Shown: in pieces, positions 55,104 to 64,000 of the stretch | How the letters are laid out: the number at the start of each line of letters is the position of its first letter | Position numbering within the stretch: position 1 is the first letter of the stretch | Origin: Pseudogymnoascus destructans | Taxonomy: Eukaryota; Ascomycota; Leotiomycetes; Thelebolales; Thelebolaceae | Direction: 5' to 3' | Assembly: GCF_001641265.1 (NCBI RefSeq) | Contig: NW_020167551.1 | Span: 124,001 to 188,000 of the forward strand | Length of the DNA: 64,000 bases | Notes under the pieces: model-generated | Seen by the model: the letters and a program-made list of their open reading frames with translations, nothing else | Told to the model about the DNA's origin: nothing | The model's database searches: none | Program-made: the position numbers and the translations under genes

Positions 55104-56142
55104 TAAATTTATCTTTTCAGCCTCGAGGAATTCTGCGACGTTGGAGAACACGCGCTTCTTGTTGGACTTTTGAAATCGCGGTGAGGAATTCACAACGCTG
55201 ATTCCTTCCGATACCAGCCCTATGGGAGTTTGTGTGTAGGCGCACAGTGTTCACTGTCGCTATTATGAGTGGTGGTTTGGTGCTATTCCAGGCATTTGGT
55301 ATCTTCCGAACGGCCATGTGTGGCGCCTGTTCATGGCCGTTCTCGAGGCCTGCCAGCTGGCAGGATAGATCCTGCCCCACGCCGCACCCCTGTGACTTCG
55401 GCTTCTGGGATTCCATTCGCGCCACCATTGGAAAATAACGCGTCACCCTCAAGACATGTGACTGAGGGAAGAAGCAAGAATGCAGGTACGATATCGACGC
55501 CACCTCGAATTTTACCCTTCCGGCTTGGGGGATATCCTTTGATTAACTGATACTCCTCGATGTCGTACCCATGTCGTCGGACATCATCCAGACAAAGGCT
55601 ACGCTACGAGTCATTAAAGGTGAAGACACGGTCGGGCTACAAGTGACAAAGAAAAAATCGTTTCAAACTTTTACACGCCACGTCCGCGTCCTTCGGTCAG
55701 CCACTCTCATCGCATCCTTACCCATCATGTCTTTGGTTCCCTCCCGTGTCGTGGAGTCGTTGCATACTCGGACTCCGCCCAGGATCGCTTCGTATCCAGT
55801 CAAGCCGTTTCTCCGGAATCCCTTTTGCACCCCCTACCGAAACCTTGCACACTAGCTTGTCAGACTTTCATGTGTAGGGGACTCCATCGGACAAACCACA
55901 TTTGCTCCACGCATACTCCGCAAATGTTTATGCTTCACCTCCCGTCTGTGCTCCGTCCACCGTGCTTTCCTACTGCTTCCTTCGCCATTCCAAGGAGCTT
56001 AGAGTAGCGCGCTCTAGCCCACTGCTGCAGATACAACATACTGTATGTACTCGGATCCACAGGATCTACGCAAGTCAGCAACCACTATGGCTCCCGAGAC
56101 TTGTGAATTTGCCTCCCTTCCCCTATCGTCCCATCTCCATGC

Positions 56143-56570
56143 TATAAAGAACCCAGAAAGCCCCCCCTTCCTCTCACAAGTCCTTGGCGATTAAACATTC
56201 TTGTTTGCACTTCATTTTACAGGCTAGACCTACATCTCTTCAACGAATTCGATATTCGGAGATCTATCATTCCTTATTTCCTGCCTGTGGCATTTGCAAA
56301 CCGTTACAATCCTTGATATCCAACTCACATTCCCTCAATCGCCAAGTCTAAAAGACTCGATCTTGCTTAAGCAAACGTATACAGTATGTAATACCCTTCT
56401 AATATTATTCTGTTGCTGTTTTGGGAGTTATCAAAATCCACTCCAGTATTGCCTCTAGCGAGACAATAGACTTGTGTGGTGTTCTGGCCCTTTCCTTCAA
56501 TAGCCGTATTGTTCCTATTGTCGACCTCGAATATTCCACCCGATACTTGGGGGCTAACATTATTCGTTAG
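56143..56570 (+). promoter_or_regulatory. LPMO core promoter and putative 5'-UTR intron
   Basis: A TATAAA box lies at 56143-56148, within CATGCTATAAAGAACCC, about 505 bp before the LPMO ATG. The long leader contains a good intron: ACA|GTATGT at 56384 and GCTAAC...TTCGTTAG ending at 56570 (187 nt). Splicing it would leave a leader of roughly 290 nt. This is inference from consensus sites only. Confidence 0.45.
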
Positions 56571-56652
56571 CATCATTCACTTGGCAATATAAAAGCCTAG
56601 AAATCTTGTCTCTGTATCTCGTCCGGCACGAACTACCAACACAACTATCAAC

Positions 56653-57879
56653 ATGCATTTCACATCTTCTATCGTTGCCACTCTTGGCATGGCCTCGTAC
56701 GCGAGCGCCCACATTATGATGACCACCCCGAAGCCTTTCGGAAAGTCTACTCTCAACAACAGCCCTCTTCTCGCTGATGGAAGCGACTTCCCTTGCAAGC
56801 AGCGCGGTGGCGTCTACGACCCAGAGGGTGCCAGCAATCCCATGGCCCTCGGCTCCACGCAGCCCTTGAACTTCGTTGGCAGCGCCGTCCACGGTGGTGG
56901 GTCATGCCAGATCTCCATCACATACGACGAGAAGCCAACAAAGGATAGCGTCTGGAAGGTCATCCACTCGATCGAGGGAGGCTGCCCAGCGCGTGGCGTC
57001 GACGGCAACCTCGGCGGTGGCCCTGACACCCCGGTCCCGGATGATTACAGCTTCACCATCCCCAACAGCCTTCCAACTGGCAATGCCGTTCTTGCTTGGA
57101 CTTGGTTCAACAAGGTCGGCAACCGCGAGATGTACATGAACTGTGCTCCAATCGACATCACCGGAGGCAACTCGAAGTCAAAGCGCGACACTGCCGCCTA
57201 CGACGCTCTCCCAGATATGTTCACCGCAAACATTGACAATGGCTGCAGCACTGCGGAGACAGTGGATCTTCAATTCCCCAACGCCGGGGAGTCCGTTCAG
57301 AAGCTCGGATCAGGTGAGCTTGGCGGACCACTGGGAAGTTGCAAGGCTTCAACTGGCGGATCTGGTGGTGGCAGTTCATCCGATGCCCCAAAGCCGACAC
57401 AGTCTGCTGTTGCCACCCCCACCGGTATTCAGGGTGGCGTTTTCGTCACCGTCGCACCTAACGCAAGTGCAACTGTCGCCCCTGTCGCGACCTCTGCCCC
57501 AGTTGCCTCTGTCGCTCCTGTCGCATCCGCCGCGCCCGCTGTTCCCACGAACGTCACCTCCAGCCCATACGCACCCGCCGCTGTCGTACCTGATGCAGGC
57601 TCTTCAACAAACAACGGTTCCGACACCACCACTGGCAGCTTGGAGACCGCCGCTGGCACACCTTGCCCAGGCCAGGAGGGCTCATGGAACTGTATCAGTG
57701 GAACCTCCTTCCAACGCTGCGCTTCTGGCCACTGGTCTGTCGTTCAGTCCGTCGCCGCTGGAACCACTTGCAAGACTGGCATGTCTCAAAACATGAAGAT
57801 CGTCAACGCCGCCAAGCCAAGACGCGCAATCCGCTTCTCCAATGAGCACGTCCGCCGTCACCTGGCTTACTCTTCGTAA
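56653..57879 (+). CDS. AA11 lytic polysaccharide monooxygenase (chitin-active type) with C-terminal X278-like module
   Basis: Secreted copper enzyme that oxidatively cleaves chitin; AA11 members studied act on chitin. Single exon, 408 residues. A signal peptide (residues 1-19, ending SYASA) exposes H20 as the N-terminal copper ligand (HIMMTTPKPFGK). The second histidine is H80 (GSAVHGGGSCQ). The axial tyrosine fits Y161 in NREMYMNCAPIDI, at spacings like those of AA11. Disulfide-type Cys occur at C48, C85, C111 and C164. A KR dipeptide (SKSKRDT, about residue 178) could be a processing site. A Ser/Gly, then Thr/Ala/Val/Pro-rich linker (about 235-330) leads to a small Cys module (CPGQEGSWNCISGTSFQRCA, then GHWSVVQSVAAGTTC). 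This resembles the X278 chitin-binding-like domain of AA11 proteins. An Arg-rich tail follows. Confidence 0.93.
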   Translation: MHFTSSIVATLGMASYASAHIMMTTPKPFGKSTLNNSPLLADGSDFPCKQRGGVYDPEGASNPMALGSTQPLNFVGSAVHGGGSCQISITYDEKPTKDSVWKVIHSIEGGCPARGVDGNLGGGPDTPVPDDYSFTIPNSLPTGNAVLAWTWFNKVGNREMYMNCAPIDITGGNSKSKRDTAAYDALPDMFTANIDNGCSTAETVDLQFPNAGESVQKLGSGELGGPLGSCKASTGGSGGGSSSDAPKPTQSAVATPTGIQGGVFVTVAPNASATVAPVATSAPVASVAPVASAAPAVPTNVTSSPYAPAAVVPDAGSSTNNGSDTTTGSLETAAGTPCPGQEGSWNCISGTSFQRCASGHWSVVQSVAAGTTCKTGMSQNMKIVNAAKPRRAIRFSNEHVRRHLAYSS

Positions 57880-58319
57880 GGAGCACAATATATCGCAGGT
57901 CGATGTAATTGTGTATTTTTAAGGTTTGGGGACATGGGTCAGGCGTCATGGATTCACAAATTCTTGTACATAGTTTTGTGTTGTGTCAGAATATAGGGGG
58001 CAGAGCAAGGAACATGTCTAGGAATTAAAAGATATTAACTTCCAACTCTTATGAAATTTATGTGACTCGCTCGTCTGATGAGCTACGTACGTGAGCCAGG
58101 TCAAAATTTGAGCCTGGAAAGTAGAACCCGCTTTAAACTAAACCTATTTGAGCGGGCCGAGTACCCCTGCTATTCACACACCACTAACCATAGTAAGTTC
58201 ATTAAAACCGTTTAATTTGAATAAGTTATGATAAATTATAAGTAGTTAAATTATAAATAGTTTTTTGAGTATACGGCTTCAGCGGTATTAACTGACCTAT
58301 TCGAAAAGAAAGAAACCAA
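57880..58319. other. Intergenic region between convergent genes
   Basis: 440 bp, AT-rich toward 58200-58280, with a tandem-like ATAAATTATAAGTAGTTAAA then TTATAAATAGTT motif. It holds the 3' ends of the LPMO and DUF3433 genes; nothing else is seen. Confidence 0.5.
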
Positions 58320-61300
58320 CTAGATCCAAATCCGCGGTTCTTCAGGCGGTAATGACCGGCCAAATCGCCACTTTCGCCTTTTTGCTTCTGGATTCTTGCT
58401 CTTTAAAGGTACAACAAGAGGTTCTTTCTCTATTCCCACATGGGTACGGCCGTCGGCCCCCTTGAAACGTCCATATCCATATCTCGTCTCTGACGACATT
58501 CCACTAGACTGGTTGCCATAATCTTGGGCCGCCTGGCTGGCTGAAACATATGCGATAACTGAGGCGATAGAGAGCGGCATTCTTGGTAGAAATCGACGGG
58601 GCCGCATTGCGTAATAGGCCACAAGGGCGAATAGCTGGAGAACTAGAATGGTGATAGATATATAGAACATTGTAGAAGTCATGAAAATTCGAGTCTCTTT
58701 GGCATGGGCTATGACCGTGATCGTAGAATTTGCTGGTGCTTTCTCAAATAGCGCCGCATCAAATGAAAACATCACTGCAGCTAGTCGTTGATATATGTCA
58801 GCGAAGTGGGGGATAGTTGTTGGAATATCTGGTATGGGCTTGGCAGGATTCAACAGATCTGAGTTGAATTTTATTTTCAAAAGGGTGTTGATCCAGTCCA
58901 TAGCGATAGAGTCATTGTGCCACCGGATGGTATGGGCAGTGGATGGCATAAGTAGCGCCGATGTTTGAGACATTAAAGACGTAATTGTAGCCTCCGTTCC
59001 GTAAGGTTTGAGATCCGAGTCAAACTCGCTCTCTCTCGTCGAATTAATAATACGGTTGGTAGTATCAACGGTGACGTTAAAGACAGCAGTCCTTAGTGTT
59101 GGCAGACACCGCATAAACGCTGTCTGGAGAGATCTCCCATCGGTATTATTTGTAGAGGCCGTATCTTGCGCAGCCGCCGCAGAGCTCGCAGGACCAAGCC
59201 TGACCCATCCAGCAGCTATGGCAGAACTGCAATACCCGTTGTCGGGTAAAGAATCACCCGTGTCGTTATATAGTGTCAGGGGAGTCACAAACTCGGATGC
59301 AGAGGTATCATCTTCCCATGGAAGTGGGGCTAGTTCTCCTGGCGGACTAGAAATGGTAGAGACACAGACAACTTCGCCACCATCGGCCAGTTTATGGGCC
59401 ATGCCAAAAACTATATTTGAGCCATTTTTGCTTGGGCGAAATACCAGTGTATCATTGCCTCCTTCTTCGAAAATTTGCTCACAGTTGAGGTCAACACCAA
59501 ACCCTCGAGTCAGTGCAGAATATTCGTCAATGCGCAGTTCATTGTCAAAATCCTGCTTTAAATTCGGTACGTCGAAAGGAAGATAGAAGAAGCTGTTATC
59601 AACCCAAGGGGGGAGAGGAGCATGTCCTCTAAGATTTGCCAAAGTAGCATAGAAGTGGTCTTTGTAATGAATTGGCGCTGTATTTTCCGCCAACTGAAGA
59701 GTCCTATTCAAAAGGGGAATGTAAGTTGCATTTGAAATTGTGGAAATTTTTGTATCTGTCAAGGATTCGTCAAAAAGTCCGCTAAGTGCCACTGCGAGTA
59801 TGTTCATGGACATAGCCATGGCGCAGACGGTTGCCAGTAGGAAGTGGCCGGACCTGAGAGCTCGCCAGGCGGCAAGCTGCGGTGGAATAGAAGTATATTT
59901 AGCTTCCACTGTTGCGTCTGGTCTCGCCCTTCCTTGCCGTAGATCACTAAATGGTTGTAGAATGCATAGTAGCCGGTTGAGGAGAATCCAGAAGGGTTCG
60001 TTGAGAGTCGCAAATGCTGTCGGCACTAGGTTCTCGAGGGAAGAGAGTATAAGTGGGTTTGTTGATGGCCTGGCTAACCCTAGCATAATGTCAGCACAAC
60101 TTCTAGTAGGAACTGTGCAAGTTAGTTACCGTTCAATTTCGTAATTTGATAGTATAGGTATGATAATGTTGCAATAGCGGCTATGATAACTGCTCCCACA
60201 ATGCTTCCTGTGGCAATCGTGAGTTCAACCGGCCGAACCGTCTGAAACTGTTCCGGGCAGTCGATGCTGGCCTGGAATTCGGTAGTATTGTCGATAACTT
60301 TCCCAAAGCTTTGTGATAGAGATTCCAGACGCATCTCACTGGCGCCACCTTTCTTATATGCGTTAAGACGATACCTATGACCGCTCAGCCTCTCCCCCAG
60401 CTGCCCGGTAGTTAGAGTACCGCTGTCGTAGAAGCCCTGTAGCGGCTCTATGGCGCTACAAACAAGTCTCATGATATCGGAAATTGAGGCCGGATCATGT
60501 GTCATGTTGGTCTGACGTTGCTGATAAACCACCCATAAAACACATGTCAATATACCCACGATAGCCAAGAAGGCCTCAACAGCAATTGAAAATGATCTCA
60601 CAAAAATGATGCTCCCTGGCTGATCTGTTAGCAATCCCATTCGCTTATTCGCTTCTGGGCTTTCAGCAGCTGTCATCGCTGCCACTGCCACTGAAAATAA
60701 TAATTTGTGCGCAGACTCAAACGCCTTATGCATCTCGGAAGGATTGGCGAGGTCTTTTGGTTGGCCAGAGCTAGCTGCCATTCCATAGCCAACCATATTA
60801 CTATTTGGCCATGACAGGTTAAATTTGGCCAACCTTGGAAATTGTTCAATAACAGACACGTCTGGTAAATCGCCGGCAAATGGTTTGCTTAATTGATTCT
60901 CAGCTATACCTGTCCCTATTATATATTCGAAACTTGTGGTGTTGAAGTCTGTCTCTAGCAGCGGCGTGTCCGTATCTGTAGCATCTCCGTAGTCGATATT
61001 AAGAACGGCATGAGTTGTAGCATTCACTGTGGCAGTGACGCGTCGAACATGATATGTTGGGCGACAAAACTGAGCGCTAATATTGCCATATTTCATAAAG
61101 GTGGTATTTTCAATATGTTGTGGCTCTCCCCATACGGCGAGAAAGTTGTCAGAGTGCTCGGCGGTGCAATTTGGGCTCTGTAACGACCAATCGCTGTGCG
61201 GATCGTCGAAATATGGGATATACATCACCAAGAACTCCGCATATGAGGCGCCTGAGAAAGCGATATCGTAGGTTACACATCCATTTCCGTTGTCAAAAAT

Positions 61301-62364
61301 CCAGCTAGTATTTACTACTCCGGGTTTCATAATTGCCGGAGTGCAGGTAAGGTTCGTATAGTAGGCGAGCGTGGAGGATGACCATGTATCGTTTCCCGAG
61401 TGTGTGATCTCGTCAGCCACAGGTGAGAATGGCTGCAATGCGTACTCCTTTGTCGTATACGGAGGTACTTCCTGACCAAGCCAAGATACGCCATACGCGG
61501 TGTTGAGGAACTGAGAGTTGAGAGCGTCTGTCTGTTCCTCTAAAGGTATGAAAGATCCAGTGGTAGCCATTAGAACCTCTCTAGTCCGAGTGACTGTACC
61601 TCTAGAAAATATGGCCGACTGGAAGGGAACAATTGCCCACGCAACGAGCATCATGGTGCTTCCGGTAATAAAAACAGCCCAGTGTCTACAAATCGGCATA
61701 TCAGTAACTGTATTTTTACATGACCAGAATGGCTTACCTGCGGCGTGCAGCTCGTATCGGTACGAATGGTAAGAAATCAAACGGGTACTGTAACAATATG
61801 GAATCTTCTGCGGTGGCACCCTCTGGCTTGGAAAGCTGGAACCAGGGTTCAAGGCGTTTGCTGTCCAAGTCAACCCAACTCCAGACCATACTGTAAATAA
61901 CCGCAATCACAGTTGGGAGATAAAGATATGACACCGTTGCAATCGTGGATATGTCGTCGACCGTGGCTGCGAAAACAAGTCCGCCGCCATTCGAATTATT
62001 TTTACCGATGCTGAGATATGCCAAAATTTCGAGGCCAATTATCATCAAAACCGTCACCGTGAAGAGGCTTCCTAGAACTGGGAACCGCAGTGTTGCCGGT
62101 TTCCAAAGGGGTTTCCGCTCTGGAGTTGCCGTTAGTGACTTGTAATTGGGATTCCCATACAGGTTGTGACTTACCAGTGTCCCCATCCGTTGTGCTGGCC
62201 CATGATGTTGTTTTTGATATCCAAGAATCCCACGAGGACTGCTTTTTCAACGAATTCTTGTCATCCTTGCCAAGTTCCACCTTAATAGCTTCCCATATGG
62301 GAACCTTATTACCATTAGAGTCATAGCGTGGTTGTGACGAGTCAACGACTTTTGGAGGGCCCAT
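58320..62364 (-). CDS. Twin-DUF3433 multi-pass membrane protein
   Basis: Fungal-specific membrane protein with two copies of the DUF3433 region; function unknown. Exons are 62175-62364, 61738-62119, 60130-61685 and 58320-60079, giving 1295 residues. Introns are 55, 52 and 50 nt with good sites (GTAAGT...CTCCAG, GTAAGC...TTGTAG, GTAACT...GCTAG). The first half starts PLWKPATLRFPVLGSLFTVT, then LPTVIAVIYSMVWSWVDLDS and KRLEPWFQLSKPEGAT. The second half starts LARPSTNPLILSSLENLVPT, with NEPFWILLNRLLCILQPFSD as the equivalent. Each half has paired transmembrane helices around a long, Asn-glycosylation-rich extracytoplasmic loop. I chose ATG 62364. An in-frame ATG at 62568 would add 68 largely hydrophobic residues but is less typical. 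The C-terminus is basic (RRKWRFGRSLPPEEPRIWI). Confidence 0.88.
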
Positions 62365-62870
62365 GGTAAAAAATGAAGCAACCCAATCCACGGCCGTTAC
62401 TCCAAGTAGATGCCAGAAGAAATCATCGACCAGCGATGCAACGTAAAAGAAGGACGAGACAACAGAATAGGAGAACTGCAAATAAGAAACGGCGACAAAA
62501 AGAAAAAGCAAGCACTTGAAGGCCGTGGTGGATAATATATAGCAGACAGACACCCATATCTCGAGCACTCATAGAGTGGAGGCGGAGCTGGCATCCCCGT
62601 TCGGCGCATTGCTTCATACTCATCCCAAATAACGGGGCACGCCATATTCATTGGGCCATATCTGCCAGTCTCCATATGGCCCCCTCCACGTTGCAGCATA
62701 AACAGTGGTCGTTGTCTCGCATAGCGCCATACGCTTCAAAAATAGAGATAAGCGCCCGGGACGCCACGGGACGCCAGATTCGCCGTAAGCGAGACCAGTG
62801 GCGGCACGCCGTTTTGCGCCCGCCATAACCACCAAGCTACGTTCGTTCCAGTAACCGATACCCCGCCAAC
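62365..62870. promoter_or_regulatory. Divergent promoter region of the DUF3433 gene and YIH1
   Basis: 506 bp between the two start codons. A frame continuous with the DUF3433 gene stays open to 62568 on the minus strand, so the 5' end of that gene is uncertain. A CATAT/ATATGGCC-rich patch at 62640-62690 lies mid-region. No GCN4-type TGACTCA is seen near YIH1. Confidence 0.45.
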
Positions 62871-63695
62871 ATGAACGAAGACCTCGAAAATGAAATTGAG
62901 GCGATCAACTCCATCTATGGTGATGATACGCTAGTGGCGGTGGACCAAGGCGTCTATGTCTTGAATCTGCCCAAGCAAGACACCTCGTTTAGGGTCAAAT
63001 TCCCTGAAGATTACCCAGATGCGCCACTAACCATTTTGGGGACCCAGAAGTCGGGGGAGAATGCTAGAAAGGGACAAGCTGCCTACGTTCTCGATGTATT
63101 CCGAGATGCAGTGGGGAGATTATTCCAGCCTGGCGAGGTCTGCCTTTACGATGTTGTTGAGGATGTAATATCACGTCTTGATTCCGCCAATGAGGATGAG
63201 TTGCTTGAAGCGGTTGACGACCTTAGTCTTGAGGATACCCCTGAACCGCCACTTGACGCCACCGGCGATGAAGCGCCCCCTTGGACGGTATCAGATGTCG
63301 TGGTGGAGCTCAAATCTGTCTTCGTTGCACGATGCGCACCAGTCACATCACCTGACCAAGCAAAGCAATATCTCCAGCATCTACTTGATTCGGACAAGAA
63401 GGTTGCAAAGGCGACCCACAACATTACTGCACACCGAATCAAAGGAGATAATGGCGCCACGTACCAAGACTGCGACGATGATGGGGAAAGTGCTGCAGGA
63501 GGCCGGCTGCTCCATCTCATGCAGCTCATGGACCTATGGAATGTCACAGTTGTTGTGACACGCTGGTACGGGGGACAGAAACTCGGCCCGGCTAGATTTG
63601 GCATAATTAACACTGTTGCTCGAGATGCATTTGTGAAAGGCGGCTTCGTCCATGAACAGGAACTAACGTCGGGCAAGAAGAGGGGAAAGCGATGA
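62871..63695 (+). CDS. yih1: Yih1/IMPACT homologue (RWD plus UPF0029 domain)
   Basis: Cytoplasmic regulator that competes with Gcn2 for Gcn1 and so dampens general amino-acid control, as known for yeast Yih1 and mammalian IMPACT. Single exon, 274 residues. The RWD domain covers about residues 1-110 (NEDLENEIEAINSIYGDDTL, then FRVKFPEDYPDAPLTILG, with the YP-D-A-P turn). An acidic linker (LLEAVDDLSLEDTPEPPLDA) follows. The UPF0029/IMPACT domain covers about 140-265 (FVARCAPVTSPDQAKQYLQH, then HNITAHRI, DDDGESAAGGRLLHLMQLM, VTVVVTRWYGGQKLGPARFG). The last residues are basic (KKRGKR). Length matches the family. Confidence 0.95.
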   Translation: MNEDLENEIEAINSIYGDDTLVAVDQGVYVLNLPKQDTSFRVKFPEDYPDAPLTILGTQKSGENARKGQAAYVLDVFRDAVGRLFQPGEVCLYDVVEDVISRLDSANEDELLEAVDDLSLEDTPEPPLDATGDEAPPWTVSDVVVELKSVFVARCAPVTSPDQAKQYLQHLLDSDKKVAKATHNITAHRIKGDNGATYQDCDDDGESAAGGRLLHLMQLMDLWNVTVVVTRWYGGQKLGPARFGIINTVARDAFVKGGFVHEQELTSGKKRGKR

Positions 63696-64000
63696 ACTGA
63701 GATGGATTGAAGACGCCTCCAAACCTCCGACGCCGTGGTACTATGGGAACCGGCGAGGCCACTCAACGGCTGTCGACCCTGTCCTGGTTTACGGGTTCCA
63801 CTAAGGGGGTGTTGGGTGGCCTTGAGCCGTGATCACATGAGCACCGAGCTAAAGTTTAGCCCAAAGCTCTGTTGAGGTCGCGAGATGAGTGGGCGTAACC
63901 CCCTTCCGGCGAATACTACAGGGTCTCTCACAAAGACCAGTATAATCAAACAAATTTGCCACTCTAGGCAACTGGCATACAACGAAGGCTGAAATAAATA
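63696..64000. other. Intergenic region at window end
   Basis: 305 bp after YIH1 with no recognisable gene. TTTACGGGTTCCACTAAGGG near 63788 does not fold into a tRNA that I can see. Confidence 0.4.

Larger units (their letters stand above)
52913..56652. other. Gene desert upstream of the LPMO gene
   Basis: 3.7 kb with no supported gene. It includes a short duplicated phrase (ATCACAAGTC...AAAGCCAGCAAATCAC) at 53477-53550 and a two-copy 40-bp repeat at 55003-55103. The open frames in it (for example 54436-54948 minus) lack recognisable domains. The last about 500 bp carry the probable LPMO promoter and leader. Confidence 0.5.

Noticed and set aside
1..64000. tRNA and rRNA genes.
   Set aside because: I looked by eye for the T-loop GGTTCRANYCC on both strands and rRNA-like blocks and found none convincing. 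The scan was not exhaustive; a tRNAscan run would settle it.

Overview
This 64-kb window looks like nuclear DNA of a filamentous ascomycete (Pezizomycotina). Genes are split by short GT-AG introns (mostly 50-60 nt, with CTAAC-like branch sites). They encode fungal proteins such as the chitin-active AA11 LPMO, a twin-DUF3433 membrane protein, an NRP1/Arp-type zinc-finger protein, Hat2 and Yih1. I cannot assign a class or species from the sequence alone.

Layout. 1-2.4 kb holds the N-terminal two-thirds of a Ctk1/CDK12-like kinase (minus strand, cut by the window edge). 2.4-5.5 kb is gene-poor and ends in a small TIR element next to a GNAT acetyltransferase gene. 6.4-17.6 kb is a housekeeping block: XRN1 (minus) divergent from HAT2 (plus), a large acidic orphan protein, and signal peptidase subunit SPC3 (minus). 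19.5-26.2 kb has an NRP1-like gene (minus) divergent from glycogen synthase (plus); their shared 1.9-kb upstream region is packed with at least five tandem-repeat families. 26.9-37.8 kb is a nested transposon island. It contains two pogo-like 3' ends in inverted orientation, a decayed chromodomain Ty3/gypsy element with an apparently spliced antisense gene, the 3' end of a second gypsy element, and three copies of another repeat. 38.0-49.8 kb returns to genes: a PMP3-family proteolipid, a possible broken small secreted protein, an RA-PH signalling protein, APC subunit CDC23 (minus) divergent from farnesyl diphosphate synthase (plus), a Gly/Ser-rich protein, and an RmlD/MAT2B-like reductase. 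52.0-63.7 kb has a GGCT/AIG2-like protein, a 3.7-kb gene desert, an AA11 LPMO, a twin-DUF3433 protein (minus) and YIH1/IMPACT (plus).

Intron-exon models were built by hand. For each multi-exon gene I checked that exon lengths sum to a multiple of three and that junctions restore family-typical sequence. Several genes form head-to-head pairs sharing about 0.5-kb promoters: XRN1/HAT2, CDC23/FPPS and DUF3433/YIH1. In the 39-42.5 kb interval several likely coding frames are broken by apparent one-base losses at or near C or G runs. These could be real mutations or assembly errors.
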